Shown here in pieces: positions 29,914 to 39,794 of a DNA stretch of 64,000 bases. A model generated the notes under the pieces. It had not been told where the DNA came from and did no database searches. It saw only the letters and a list, made by a program, of their open reading frames with translations. The stretch covers positions 37,890 to 101,889 of the forward strand of contig JANBPT010000034.1 in assembly GCA_027575765.1 (NCBI GenBank), given 5' to 3'. The DNA comes from Tieghemiomyces parasiticus (Eukaryota > Kickxellomycota > Dimargaritomycetes > Dimargaritales > Dimargaritaceae). The stretch's first letter is position 1. Each line of letters starts with the position of its first letter. The position numbers and the translations under genes are program-made.

Positions 29914-31371
29914 TTAGCCCATGACCCGGCCGAGGTATCCGCGCAGCAAATCGCGGTACTCAATGGGCAACATTGGGTCGTAGAAGTGCATGATCCGGAA
30001 CGTGCGCCAGTGATCCGGGAACACTATCCGGGCGACAATATACAGCCACAAATGGTTGACGGTCAGCTGGTCGAGAGTGATATCGGTCCATGCTGGGTGG
30101 TCAAAGAACGTCATGGCCCACCAGGTGCGGCGGGGCTCCCATACCGTCGGGTGGATCTCATCGCGCAAGATATCGGTGAAGTCCGGACGGGCTGCGCGGT
30201 ATACATCGGCTAGTTTCTGCCATACGACCGGCTCGCCGCCCTGGGTGGCCTCGATCCGTCGGGCCAAAAGCACCACCTCGTCGGCCAGGTGGTCGAAGTA
30301 GCCGGCCGAAACGAGGCGCTCGTAGTGGGCGCACAGAGGGAACACCACGTTGTCCAGGTCGGCCAACGGGTCCAATTGGGCATAACGTTCGGCCAGGACC
30401 ACCCACACCTTGCGGTCGGCCGTGCGGTCGGCATGCAGGAGTTGAAGGGCCAGGCGGTAGCCGTTGAGGTTGGCCGGATTATGCTGGCAGAACTCGACAG
30501 CCACGCGCTTAGCCTCCAAGATTTGACCACTGCGGACCAGGGTTTGGAGGTAGTAAGGTAGGAAACAATCTAGGGTCTTCTCCAGTTCGTAGACCCGACG
30601 GAAGTCCTGCAGGATACGCTGGTCGGCCGGGTCGGTCTCAGAGTCGGGCCGAGCGGGATCCGGTCTGGCAGTGGCAATTGGTTCAGGCTCCTGGTCCGAA
30701 TCATCATCCTCGTCGCTAACAGCGACAACGCTCGGCGCCGCCCCGGGCCGGGTGGTCAGCGACGCCGGTACATCATCAAGGTCATCCTCGTCCATCGTCG
30801 CGGACGCCACCATCGTATCAACGTTCGCGATGGCCCGTTTCCGGGGTGTATACCACAAGTCGACGATCTTCTGGAACGCTATCTTCCGACCCTGTTCGTC
30901 CGCTTGCCCCTCCGATCCTAACCCTAGCCACCTAAATTCACGGTCAATCAGTCGGTCGTCCCTCAATGCCAGTCCTACCAGCGCGCGGTACCCGTAAAGT
31001 AGCGGACTGGTATTATACGGCCGGTTATTAATGGGATCAAAAAGCATCTCCGCCTGGCGAAGTGACCCGTAAACGAGGGTCTGCATCACCATTTCGTGGG
31101 TCACCTCGACCATATCGGGACTATGCATTTTGCGGTGGCTCTCCAGGAACCCGTCGAGGGCAGCGACGGAATCGGCCGAATGGCGAAGCACAAACAACGC
31201 TGGCTTCCAGAGGATCTCGACCGGCGCCTGGCCGTAACCGTAGAGCGCCGTAAGAATCCGGAGGGCGCGGTGGAAGTCGCGGTGACTGAGCGTGACTTGG
31301 AGACAGTGCGCGAGGAGAGTCACATGGCGTCGCGTCTGATTTAGGAAGGTGAAGTCGATGTTAGGTAGCAT
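29914..31371 (-). CDS. helical-repeat protein, candidate Pol I factor TAF1A/Rrn11
   Basis: An intronless frame encodes 485 residues starting MLPNIDFTF. It is rich in paired helices resembling TPR or HAT repeats (for example RRHVTLLAHCLQVTL..DFHRALRILTALYGYG). A disordered acidic linker (DEDDDSDQEPEP) sits mid-protein near 30690-30720. The C-terminal part has RRTWWAMTFFDHPAW, which resembles the WWP.FHF element I associate with TAF1A, the human SL1 subunit equivalent to yeast Rrn11, and the N-terminal double helix fits that family as well. If right, it would help load RNA polymerase I at rDNA promoters. The match is distant and made by eye; another helical-repeat family remains possible. The gene is convergent with MYG1. 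Confidence 0.5.
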   Translation of the reverse strand: MLPNIDFTFLNQTRRHVTLLAHCLQVTLSHRDFHRALRILTALYGYGQAPVEILWKPALFVLRHSADSVAALDGFLESHRKMHSPDMVEVTHEMVMQTLVYGSLRQAEMLFDPINNRPYNTSPLLYGYRALVGLALRDDRLIDREFRWLGLGSEGQADEQGRKIAFQKIVDLWYTPRKRAIANVDTMVASATMDEDDLDDVPASLTTRPGAAPSVVAVSDEDDDSDQEPEPIATARPDPARPDSETDPADQRILQDFRRVYELEKTLDCFLPYYLQTLVRSGQILEAKRVAVEFCQHNPANLNGYRLALQLLHADRTADRKVWVVLAERYAQLDPLADLDNVVFPLCAHYERLVSAGYFDHLADEVVLLARRIEATQGGEPVVWQKLADVYRAARPDFTDILRDEIHPTVWEPRRTWWAMTFFDHPAWTDITLDQLTVNHLWLYIVARIVFPDHWRTFRIMHFYDPMLPIEYRDLLRGYLGRVMG

Positions 31372-31780
31372 GACGGTGAAAGGGTTCGAGGGATACGCAA
31401 TATTAGAGAACTGGATTCAATGCCAGGTGAAATGGAGGCGACCCAGAACGGCGGAATCGGGTGGACCCGGCATGGCACTGGCGAAAAGAAAAATTGTGGC
31501 TGGTGTGCAAGGGTAAATTTTGCTCTGCCAGTACAGTGCGCGAGGCTATCGGTAACTACTGATAGCAAAGAGTTGAAATCCTAACTCCAAAGCCACTTGG
31601 GGCATCGATCGTTGTGTCGTATTAAAGACCCATAAAGTTCAGGCTTTCTAAAATCTAAACAGTGTTTAATATAACTACCGTCACTCTGTACCACGCAGCG
31701 AGGCCTTTCTATCCAGCTATGCCAGCAGGATCTTAAGTCACTTGATTGTGGAGCCCGGCAAGCTCTAAATGCCAGGCGTC
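31372..31780. other. upstream region of the TAF1A-like gene
   Basis: The part next to 31372 is purine-rich on the plus strand, as expected for a pyrimidine-rich leader on the minus strand. No gene is recognised. Confidence 0.4.
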
Positions 31781-32530
31781 CATGGCGGGGAGCTTCTTAC
31801 TGCGCAGCTGCCGTTTGATATCCCTGAATGGTCGGAAGTCGCGGAGGGTCAGGTCAGCAGGACTGTAGGGAGGGGCTGCAAGACCTTTGGTGCCGGAAAT
31901 TTAGGCAGGTGTAGCTGCAGTGCAATCGGGTGGTGCATTATTGTAATAGGGTCACGGGCGGGTGACGGGTCAAATCCCTACATGCCGCCACCCAGGCATG
32001 AGGCTTGGGCTCCAACTTGCACTCTACATAGTGGTTGATGGGAATCTTGGCTCACGAAAAGCATGACGCTGACATGTAATAGGCCCCCTTTGAAAAAAAA
32101 AATATTAACTGAAAGCATAACTTTGGGTATGGCACAACCCTGGCGAGTCTCTGGGTGGGGACAAGGCCCCCTTTGGGGCACCACCTCCGGTGACCAGAGC
32201 CAGCAGGCGGATCATAGAGGTATGTCCAAATCTCATCGCCTGTGACGATGGAATCCAGCGGGTACTCACGGGCTCCCTCAAATTTCTCCATAAAATCGGA
32301 CTGAAAATTATACTTCTGGTGGCACTGGTCGTCGGCGAGGTCGTGTGGGACTCAGCGGTTGAAATGGCTACACAGCCTCAAGGCCCTGCGCAGGGCATGA
32401 TGGTAGGGAAAGCGTAGCAGACATGAACTAGCTGCTCAACAGTCAGTCGAGGGTCATTCTCCAGCGGTTTCGTGATTATTCCCCCGTAAAGTTCGCCAAT
32501 AATTGACCGACCGGCAGCCGGGGCAAGGCG
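31780..32530 (-). pseudogene. mariner-family transposase remnant
   Basis: Translated in shifting frames on the minus strand, this stretch follows the order of a mariner (IS630-Tc1-mariner) transposase. ENDPRLTVEQL (about 32440) matches the second helix-turn-helix. Next come VPHDLADDQ (32330), then VTGDEIWTYLYDP (32205-32245) with the first catalytic Asp, PKVMLSV (about 32115), MHHPIALQ (about 31930) where LHHDNA is expected so the second Asp is lost, and APPYSPADLTLRDF (31835-31875) with the third Asp. In-frame stops and at least two frameshifts separate the blocks, so it is dead. About the last 250 of roughly 345 residues are visible. I could not define terminal inverted repeats. Confidence 0.78.
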
Positions 32531-33611
32531 TAGCTTCAAGGGAGTAGTAACCCCTACAACGGTAAAGCTAGCCGCATGTTGATAATGGGGCAGCTAGGGA
32601 CAGTCAAGTCTAGCATGGTACCCAGTTAAGGTATACTATATTTTGCCCAGCAGTCCCTGGTATAATAATATCGAATGACGACCCGCGCATGACGGTTGGT
32701 AAATTGGTGGGGGTTGAGTATGGGGTTTCAGAGGTAGGCACGATGGGGAGAGGTAAAGTGGTAAATTGCGAAGTGAATAATTGATCATTTCTAAAAAAGG
32801 TTTATACCAGTCGGTCCATCGCCTTGAATGTTTCTAAATTCCATGTATACTGCCAATGTTGAAGGCTTCCGGCTTCGCCAAACTCGAAAATTTTGACCCT
32901 TTTGTAGTATGAGGGCTACATAAAATAAACTAGAAATAATGATTAAGTAGGGCCTACTGGTGAGTACATTGACCTCCCGTTAATTGTTGGTCACCACTGA
33001 TTGAGCCGGATAGCCGTTCGTAGTCCCAGCGATACCACGTTGTCCGTATGAGTTATCGGACTATGAGCAGCAGGTGAGACCCCTCTCGAAACCGAATCAC
33101 GCTCGACAGAAAGGTGTGGTTTCAATTGTTGGTTTACAAGAACTACTGGTTCCTAGGCTACCGGCAACCCCCCCCCCGTACATCGGCTGCAACTAAGGGT
33201 CTGTTATCGACGGCAGAGAGCAGCACGGCTGTTCCGTTGTCTACATTCATGAAGCTACTGCTCAACATCATTTTTCCACAACCCGCCAACCCTTTGATTA
33301 TGACCTCGTCTTACCTGCTACTGGCCATTTGCTAGTTCTAGCCCTGGGTCCGCCACGCTTACCACTAGGCTACTAATTCGCAGTGACGTCTTCCTTGCCC
33401 ATTTTTTGTAGACTGCCTCGAGCATACTTTCCACTGTGTAGTTCGACGCTGGGGTCGAAGCCCCCTGCTCGTAGTTAGAACCCACCTCCCCCCTCCGTTT
33501 CGATCTGCACATTGCGCCAGGTCCTCTATTTTTTCAGCTCTTGCCAGTAACCCGATCGCCATTCACGCCTGTTCTGGCACTGCTTTTAATTGCTTCGGCC
33601 ACAGCATTATC
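32531..33611. other. intergenic region before TIM50
   Basis: It is AT-rich at 32600-33000, with a run of 10 C at 33168-33177 and a possible decayed tRNA-like box on the minus strand near 33320-33390. The last 200 bp before the Tim50 ATG are pyrimidine-rich. No gene is recognised. Confidence 0.45.
33325..33390 (-). repeat. possible tRNA-derived (SINE-like) remnant
   Basis: On the minus strand TAGCCTAGTGG is a good polymerase III A-box, followed about 30 nt later by a degenerate B-box-like GGGCTAGAACTAG. No cloverleaf forms, so it is not a functional tRNA; a decayed tRNA-derived element is possible. Confidence 0.25.
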
Positions 33612-35300
33612 ATGAGCGCTCGATTCCTTCTGACCAGCGGTCGCCAGTTGTGGCGATCGCCTGCTATCCTACCCCGCCCCGCTCCTCTACGTAGTCCGTT
33701 ACGCTTCTTGTCCGATTCTCGCTCCAGTCAACAATCCCCTAAGCCGACAAGTGACGCGGCCGCCTCTACCGAGCCGAGTAACGGTACCGCCAATGATCCG
33801 GCCGCTGCCAACGCCCCTCCATCCGAGTCGTCTGCGGCTGAATCGACTCCAGCGCCGCCCTTCAAACGTGCCCAGTCCATCTACGATTTGGATCCGCTAC
33901 TGATCCGGCCGCATACTGAGGCACCGGCCGATGCCGCCCCGACATCAACCGAGACCACCCCGGCGACCGCCGCGGAAGCCGCCGACCAGGCCAATGCCGA
34001 AGCAGGCCATCCGACTACCACCTCTACTAGCGCTACCGGGACGGATTCAGCCGCTCCCGTGGAAGGCGCACCTCAGGGTAGCGCGGATGGTCCGCCGTTA
34101 CCGCCGTCAGGGTTGAACCGTCGCCGCCGCGGGGCCGGTGGACACCGAGGCAAACCCACGTCGTCGGAGGGCAAAGGGCGCAGCGGGCCCATCCTTATCG
34201 CTACGGCGTTGCTCGCCGCGGGCACAATCGGATTCATGAGTCGACCCCTTGACGCCGCCGAAGAGGAACAACTCCGATCCAAGAAGCCCAAGGACAGCGG
34301 TGACGACTCGATTGACCAAGTGGCGCAGCTGGCGGCCCCGGGGGCCTTTTGGCCGCGCTTCAAGTACCGCCTGGGGGAGTCGATGGGCTACTTTTCGCGC
34401 CCGGCGTGGGACAACCTGCTGCCAGACCCGCTCCCCGAACCCTACCAGCGTCCATACACGCTCCTGATTAACCTGGACGAGACCTTGGTGCATACGTCGT
34501 GGGACGTGGACCACGGATGGCGTACGGCCAAACGCCCTGGGGTCGACTACTTTTTGGGCTACCTGTCCAAGTTCTACGAGATTGTGCTCTTCACCACCCA
34601 GCCGTCCTACGCCGCTATGCCCATCATTGAGAAACTGGATCCCTACGGCTACATCATGTACCACTTGTACCGCGAATCAACCCGCTATGAAGACGGCGTC
34701 TACCTTAAAGACATAACCAAACTGAACCGCGACCCGGCCAAGGTCGTCGCCTTAGACTCTAACCCGGCTGCCTACGCCCGCCAACCCCGCAATCTTGTTG
34801 CCTTGAAACCTTGGAAGGGCGACCCTGAGGACACGTACCTGACCGACATCATGCCGTTCCTCGAGTACCTGGCTATGAGCGATGTCCCTGACGTGCGCGG
34901 CGTCCTTGACTACTACCAGGGCAAGGATGTGGCCCGCGAGTTCAACGCCTGGGAGAAGGACCTCCAACATCGCCTACGCGAACGGTGGGAGGAGGATCGC
35001 GCGCGTAAGGCCCAGGGCCTGTCCGGCTGGCTGAGTGCCGTGGCCGGTGGTAGCACTGGGGAGGAGCCGCCGCTGCCCCTGTTCGTTCAGCACCGTCAGG
35101 CCATGCGCCAAGCCTACGAGGAGGAACTGGAAACCGTCAAGCAGCAGGCCGAAGCCGAACGCGCCCGCATGATGGAGGAACAGACCCAGCAGCTCAAAGA
35201 TATGAAGCTCACCATGTGGAAGATCATCCAGGAAGGCGGGATCCCGCAACCACCCAACCCTAACGCCGGCCCAGAAGCTGGTGGTGACCGTAAGGAGTGA
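33612..35300 (+). CDS. TIM50: mitochondrial import receptor subunit Tim50
   Basis: An intronless frame encodes 562 residues. The first 40 residues are Arg/Ser/Leu-rich and lack acids, a typical presequence. A long Ala/Pro/Thr/Ser-rich linker follows, then a membrane span near 190-208 (ILIATALLAAGTIGFM). The FCP1/NLI-like domain lies at about 275-420: PYTLLINLDETLVHTSW, GWRTAKRPGVDYFLGYLS, YEIVLFTTQ, KLDPYGYI, and DGVYLKDITKLNRDPAKVV are all Tim50 landmarks. The DxDxT phosphatase site is altered (Asp289-Glu290-Thr291), consistent with a binding rather than catalytic role. Tim50 receives presequences in the intermembrane space and passes them to Tim23. The protein is longer than yeast Tim50 because of the linker and a charged C-terminal helix with a short Pro-rich tail. 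AATAAA lies 87 nt past the stop. Confidence 0.97.
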   Translation: MSARFLLTSGRQLWRSPAILPRPAPLRSPLRFLSDSRSSQQSPKPTSDAAASTEPSNGTANDPAAANAPPSESSAAESTPAPPFKRAQSIYDLDPLLIRPHTEAPADAAPTSTETTPATAAEAADQANAEAGHPTTTSTSATGTDSAAPVEGAPQGSADGPPLPPSGLNRRRRGAGGHRGKPTSSEGKGRSGPILIATALLAAGTIGFMSRPLDAAEEEQLRSKKPKDSGDDSIDQVAQLAAPGAFWPRFKYRLGESMGYFSRPAWDNLLPDPLPEPYQRPYTLLINLDETLVHTSWDVDHGWRTAKRPGVDYFLGYLSKFYEIVLFTTQPSYAAMPIIEKLDPYGYIMYHLYRESTRYEDGVYLKDITKLNRDPAKVVALDSNPAAYARQPRNLVALKPWKGDPEDTYLTDIMPFLEYLAMSDVPDVRGVLDYYQGKDVAREFNAWEKDLQHRLRERWEEDRARKAQGLSGWLSAVAGGSTGEEPPLPLFVQHRQAMRQAYEEELETVKQQAEAERARMMEEQTQQLKDMKLTMWKIIQEGGIPQPPNPNAGPEAGGDRKE

Positions 35301-35386
35301 ATGCGTTCCGTTCTCATCACTTGGAGGCAGTATAATTGACCACTTAAATATGTTACTGATTTCCTCCTTCCTAGCCATTGAATGCT

Positions 35387-35392
35387 AATAAA
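35387..35392 (+). terminator. polyadenylation signal of TIM50
   Basis: AATAAA located 87 nt after the TIM50 stop codon. Confidence 0.6.
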
Positions 35393-37610
35393 AGAGTTGT
35401 GGCCGATAATCCTATCCTGGCTATATAAAGGTGAGTTGCAATACATGTTAAACAGCATTACTTTTCCCGTTGTATCATGACTATAGAACCAAAGTGTGGA
35501 AGGCTATATTTCGCCGACTCTCAGGTAATATCGGAAAGTGACATCCACTACATCTCCTACCATTACCATACCGAGTTTCCCCCTGCTTCTAGTTGGCTAC
35601 ATGTTTGGATATTTGGGATAATATTTTATTAGAGATTCTGGGGAAATTACCTGCAATAGTACGATGGCGAGAGAGAAAGAGTGAGATTAGTATCACACCA
35701 TATTACCAATGACACTCACAGTACACTGGATTGGTCAATATCAGAATGGTAGTATCGACATACGCCCCAACAGTAATTTTAAGTTTCGATGTCGATAATT
35801 TTCGGGGGTCCGACGGCTCTTCCTGAAACGGAGGTTTTCATCACAGACTTCAAGCAAAAGACACCATATGCCTCAGATAAATACCTTTATTCACGGACGC
35901 CGTAGGCTTGTAATGCGATCAAGGCAGGTTGGGCGGATCTGTGGACGTTGGTGCGAATGAACGAAGGAAAAATGGGTAGATGTTAGAATACGCACTAAGC
36001 AGATCCTGTGTCCAGTAAAGGACAATGCAAGTGAGTTGTCAGACATCCAAGGAAGTGTTTGCCGGCATCAGGTGCGATACCCGCCCACACCGGGACCAAG
36101 ACAGAAGGTCAACAGCAGTGGATGTGCTCACCCACCACGCAGAGGACGCACAAGCATTGCACAACACCAGAACAGTGCGCGGTCAGCGAGGATCAACCCT
36201 GCGCAGTAGGGCACGACCCACCAGCTGCGGGTTGAGACCATGATCTGCCCGATACAACCAGCGAAGCTTTGGTATCGACTGGACCCCTTCAGGGCCCCCT
36301 TTCGGTGGAAACTGCGGATTAATGTCATCATCATCCAACTCTAAGGAGTAATATTAGATAATTAGCTTACCTCGTTCCTATGAGATGACAAGGCGACCTG
36401 CGGATGTAAAGGATCACGAGTTGACCTGTTTGGAGCGACGGAACGGTAACCAGTCGGTTAGTGAATTTCTTGTGATGCAATTATTTAAAGGCAACACAAA
36501 CATAAAAGACCTCAGGTAATCACTGGCTTGGTGCCGGAGCTCATGGACCTACGCGCCAGACATGTGCCCAAAACGGACGGTCCGACAGGTCCAGTCACAA
36601 GAACGGCGGGGTTATTCTCCGCATCGTGGATAGGACAAAGGAAAAGAAGCATAATGGGTATCATCATGGGAGCAGAAGCGTCGAGAGACGAAGGCTTGAA
36701 ATTTCTTACCTATTAGCCAGTCATATTTACCATGATAAACGATTGAGTTGCTAATGCAGCCCAAGGGGAAAATGCTAGTATACAAGATGAGAATGCAGAG
36801 AAAGGAAGGATGATGAGTTGCTCAATGGACACGCAGCCCAGGCCCTTTATAGCCCAAAGTAGCACAGCACCTGATGGTCCCACCATGCCCTTTTTTTTCG
36901 ACGAGATTCGCAGAATACGCACACTCTGGGTCGGCACGAGGGCTTTTTTTTTCGCCCCGCTTTTTAGGCTCTGTAGTTTTTCGGTCGGCTTCGGTCGCTA
37001 CATCGCACTTTTTTTTTTCTTTCCGGTTGGCTCGATATATATCATGTGATGTTATTTCACCCGCCCTGCGACATTTCCTCGTCCTGACCAGGCGATGACA
37101 CTTTAATCACCAATGCCACGCGGCGCTCTGGCATCTCGGATGTCGGTCTTCTGCTCTGAAACGCAGAGCATGGTCGGGTGCCGGTGGGTGAGTTAAGCAG
37201 CTGACCGGCCCATAGCCTGCCTGCTCGCACCCATTCCGGGTTGTAATTGGGAATCTACCTCAGAAGCCCAGCTATGGTAATCAGCGTAAGTCAGTCGCAG
37301 GTAGCGGCTGGTTCTCACCTCCAGGATTAGCATATACACAGGTACACGTACGGCGCGTTCCCCACCTGGCCGGCAAAGGGAGATTCTGTCCTGGCCAGTT
37401 AGGCTTGAATACGTTCCTTTGGTTCCCTACCGCTATCTGCACCGTTCCGCCCACGCTTACCCCTGCCCGTCATCCTTCTTCGCACGTCAGGCCCCGCCAA
37501 CGCCCACCCTTCCTATGCCCCTTCCATCTTCTGCCCTCCCATCCGTTCTGGCGGCCGCCCTTCTTTAACCCGCCCCACAAACACCGCCGCCACTTCTTCG
37601 CTTGTCCATC
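35393..37610. other. intergenic region before RAD6
   Basis: No gene is recognised. Noted: several T-tracts (8-9 T) at about 36892-37020, a TATATATC near 37035, a 7-nt-arm hairpin at 37152-37170, and a strongly C/T-rich leader from about 37400 to 37610. A GC-rich patch at 36060-36300 has short frames on both strands without family motifs. Confidence 0.5.
37152..37170. repeat. perfect 7-bp inverted repeat upstream of RAD6
   Basis: TGCTCTG and CAGAGCA form perfect arms around a 5-nt loop, 441 bp upstream of the RAD6 start. The symmetry is seen; any regulatory role is unknown. Confidence 0.35.
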
Positions 37611-38066
37611 ATGTCGACGCCTACTCGCCGTCGTCTTATGCGAGACTTCAAACGCCTCCAACAGGATCCCCCTTCGGGTGTCTCGGGCAGCCCGCACCCG
37701 GACAACATCATGGTCTGGGACGCGGTCATCTTCGGGCCCGAGGACACACCCTTCGAGGACGGTATCTTTAAGCTCCGCCTGACCTTTGATGAGACGTACC
37801 CCAACAAACCGCCCAACGTGCGCTTCGTGACGCGCATGTTCCACCCAAACGTATACGCCAGCGGCGAGCTTTGTCTGGATATTTTGCAGAACCGCTGGAG
37901 CCCCACCTACGACGTGTCGAGCATCCTGACTTCGATTCAGAGTCTCCTACACGATCCCAACCCGAATAGCCCCGCCAATTCGGAGGCTGCCCAGCTCTAC
38001 CGCGAGAATCGTAAGGAGTACCTCCGTCGAGTGGCAGAGACCGTGCAGGAGACATGGGAGGCGTAG
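37611..38066 (+). CDS. RAD6: ubiquitin-conjugating enzyme E2 Rad6/Ubc2
   Basis: The intronless gene encodes 151 residues, the usual core length without the acidic yeast tail. It begins [20 protein letters not shown], the N-terminal signature of Rad6. The UBC fold contains the HPN motif ([10 protein letters not shown]) and the active-site Cys at residue 88 in [20 protein letters not shown]. Rad6 works with Bre1 to monoubiquitinate histone H2B, with Rad18 on PCNA in damage tolerance, and with Ubr1 in N-degron turnover. The ATG at 37611 matches the family start exactly, so the upstream in-frame TTG was ignored. A C/T-rich leader precedes it. Rpb5 follows in tandem 823 bp downstream. Confidence 0.98.
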   Translation: MSTPTRRRLMRDFKRLQQDPPSGVSGSPHPDNIMVWDAVIFGPEDTPFEDGIFKLRLTFDETYPNKPPNVRFVTRMFHPNVYASGELCLDILQNRWSPTYDVSSILTSIQSLLHDPNPNSPANSEAAQLYRENRKEYLRRVAETVQETWEA

Positions 38067-38889
38067 CTGTATGGGTACTGCTGGGCTATACGTTGACCTG
38101 GCCACCCGCCAAGTTGTCCGCCCCCTCTCTCTTCTTCGCACACCTACTGGCCACCTGTCCTTTTGACCGACTTGTCATTCAAGCTCCTCTCCTCGCTGCC
38201 GGTGTACCGGTCTGCGCGTTTACAAGGTTCCATGCCAAGGTTTCCCTCCACCTGCCATCGTACTTTACTGGCAGCGTGTGCTCTGCTCTTGCATTCTCCA
38301 TACTACCCTTCTTCCTATTCCACCCCGGGCTTTCAGCATGGTGGAGCCGAAACCGAGTTTCCCAGGTCCGACTGTACTCTATCCAATAATAATTTAGTGA
38401 CCCCTTCACCAGCCATGTACATTTTGACCGATAAAACGTTGGTGGGCTATACTGAACGGGGCGGGCACGGCAACTAATGCGAGGGTATATTACCAGCCGA
38501 CTCTGGTAGGTGTGGCGCGTGATGCCAGATAGAAAAACTGGCATGGTGTGCAACGTCCAACGGTGCAGTGCGGCGGGTGACAGGCAAAGCCGCACAGTAG
38601 AATACGCCGCTATTTGGCCTCACGGCCAGGCAGGCTCTAACGTCCGGTGGACAATCTGAAAAAAAAAATTATACGCGTCCAAAGAAAAAGCAACCGGCAG
38701 TTTGTGGAATCAGCCAGCCTGCCCTGTGGTGCTCGTCACCAGATTACCATCTCTTCCCCGATTCCCCTTGTGCTCGCCACCCGCCTCCCATGCCATCTCA
38801 TTTAACGCACCCTCCTTGTTAGATCCCACACCTATCTCAACTCGCTTTCCCACCCACCCACTTCCCCCCCTCATTCACTCCTTGCCATC
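38067..38889. other. intergenic region between RAD6 and RPB5
   Basis: No gene is seen. The final 190 bp before the Rpb5 ATG are C/T-rich and include a CCCACCCACCCA repeat at 38849-38860, about 30 bp from the start codon. Confidence 0.5.
38849..38860 (+). repeat. CCCA repeat in the RPB5 leader
   Basis: CCCACCCACCCA lies about 30 nt before the RPB5 start codon; a similar repeat lies about 40 nt before the Kha1-like start. Confidence 0.5.
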
Positions 38890-39516
38890 ATGGAAGTCGA
38901 CGACCGCGAGATCGCCCGTCTGTGGAAGGTCAGCCGCACTGTGTACCAGATGCTTAACGACCGGGGTTTCCTGGTGGGCCAGTCCGAACTGACAATGGAC
39001 CTAGACACGTTCCGGGAGCGGTATGCGCGTGGAGGCAAAGTGGACCGCAATTCGCTGGTCTTTCTCGTCAAGCGTCGCGATGACCCCACGGACCAGATCC
39101 TGGCCTTCTTTCCGGAGGAAACCTCGCTGGGGGTGGGCCCCATCCGCAAGTACTGCGAGCGTATGGTTAGTCAATTAGTGAGTCGCTGTCTGATTATCTA
39201 CCCCAAGAATCTTACGCCGGCGGCCGTGAAGGCCATCGACCAGGTCCGCGAGAAGTACCATATCGAGTTTTTCCACGAGTCGGAACTGCTGGTTAATATC
39301 ACGCACCACCGGTTGGTCCCGCAGCACAAGATTTTGACGGCCGAGGAGAAACGGACCCTCCTCCAGCGGTACCGTTTGAAGGAGACCCAGCTCCCGCGTA
39401 TCCAACACTCGGACCCCGTCGCTCGATACTACGGCCTCAAGCGCGGCCAGGTTGTCATGATTAGCCGCGCTAGTGAGACCGCCGGTCGCTATATTACCTA
39501 CCGCGTGTGCATGTAA
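38890..39516 (+). CDS. RPB5: RNA polymerase I/II/III shared subunit Rpb5
   Basis: The intronless gene encodes 208 residues, close to the usual 205-215. The N-terminal jaw domain starts with LWKVSRTVYQMLNDRGFLV and includes FFPEETSLGVGPIRKY. The C-terminal assembly domain has the conserved core NITHHRLVPQHKILTAEEK, LKETQLPRIQHSDPVARYYG, LKRGQVVMISR and SETAGRYITYRVCM, essentially invariant in eukaryotes. Rpb5 sits in the lower jaw of all three nuclear polymerases. It is tandem with RAD6 and convergent with the secreted-protein gene. AATAAA at 39688 lies 172 nt past the stop. Confidence 0.98.
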   Translation: MEVDDREIARLWKVSRTVYQMLNDRGFLVGQSELTMDLDTFRERYARGGKVDRNSLVFLVKRRDDPTDQILAFFPEETSLGVGPIRKYCERMVSQLVSRCLIIYPKNLTPAAVKAIDQVREKYHIEFFHESELLVNITHHRLVPQHKILTAEEKRTLLQRYRLKETQLPRIQHSDPVARYYGLKRGQVVMISRASETAGRYITYRVCM

Positions 39517-39551
39517 ACAATCTTTTCGATTTCTCTCTATAAAACGCTACG

Positions 39552-39557
39552 TTTATT
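39552..39557 (-). terminator. candidate polyadenylation signal of the secreted-protein gene
   Basis: Minus-strand AATAAA located about 238 nt beyond the stop at 39795, only 36 nt past the RPB5 stop. Confidence 0.35.
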
Positions 39558-39687
39558 CGGGGGTCCTTTCACCGGTTCTGCTCACCAACGCGAGCTTTTA
39601 CTTCCAGGTGCTTTAGTTTCTTTGTTTTTATATAATAGGGGCATGTTATGCCTGAAGAACTCTACTATACCCTTAAACACGCACAAG

Positions 39688-39693
39688 AATAAA
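39688..39693 (+). terminator. polyadenylation signal of RPB5
   Basis: AATAAA located 172 nt after the RPB5 stop. A minus-strand AATAAA for the opposite gene lies at 39552-39557, so the two 3' untranslated regions may overlap. Confidence 0.45.
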
Positions 39694-39794
39694 GGCAGGG
39701 AGTAGACGTGATCGGCTGTGGTGGGGTTACCAAGGAGGCAGCGGGGCGAAGCGAGGTCTCTTCAGTTCAACCGCACCAACGAGGGGCATCGTAC

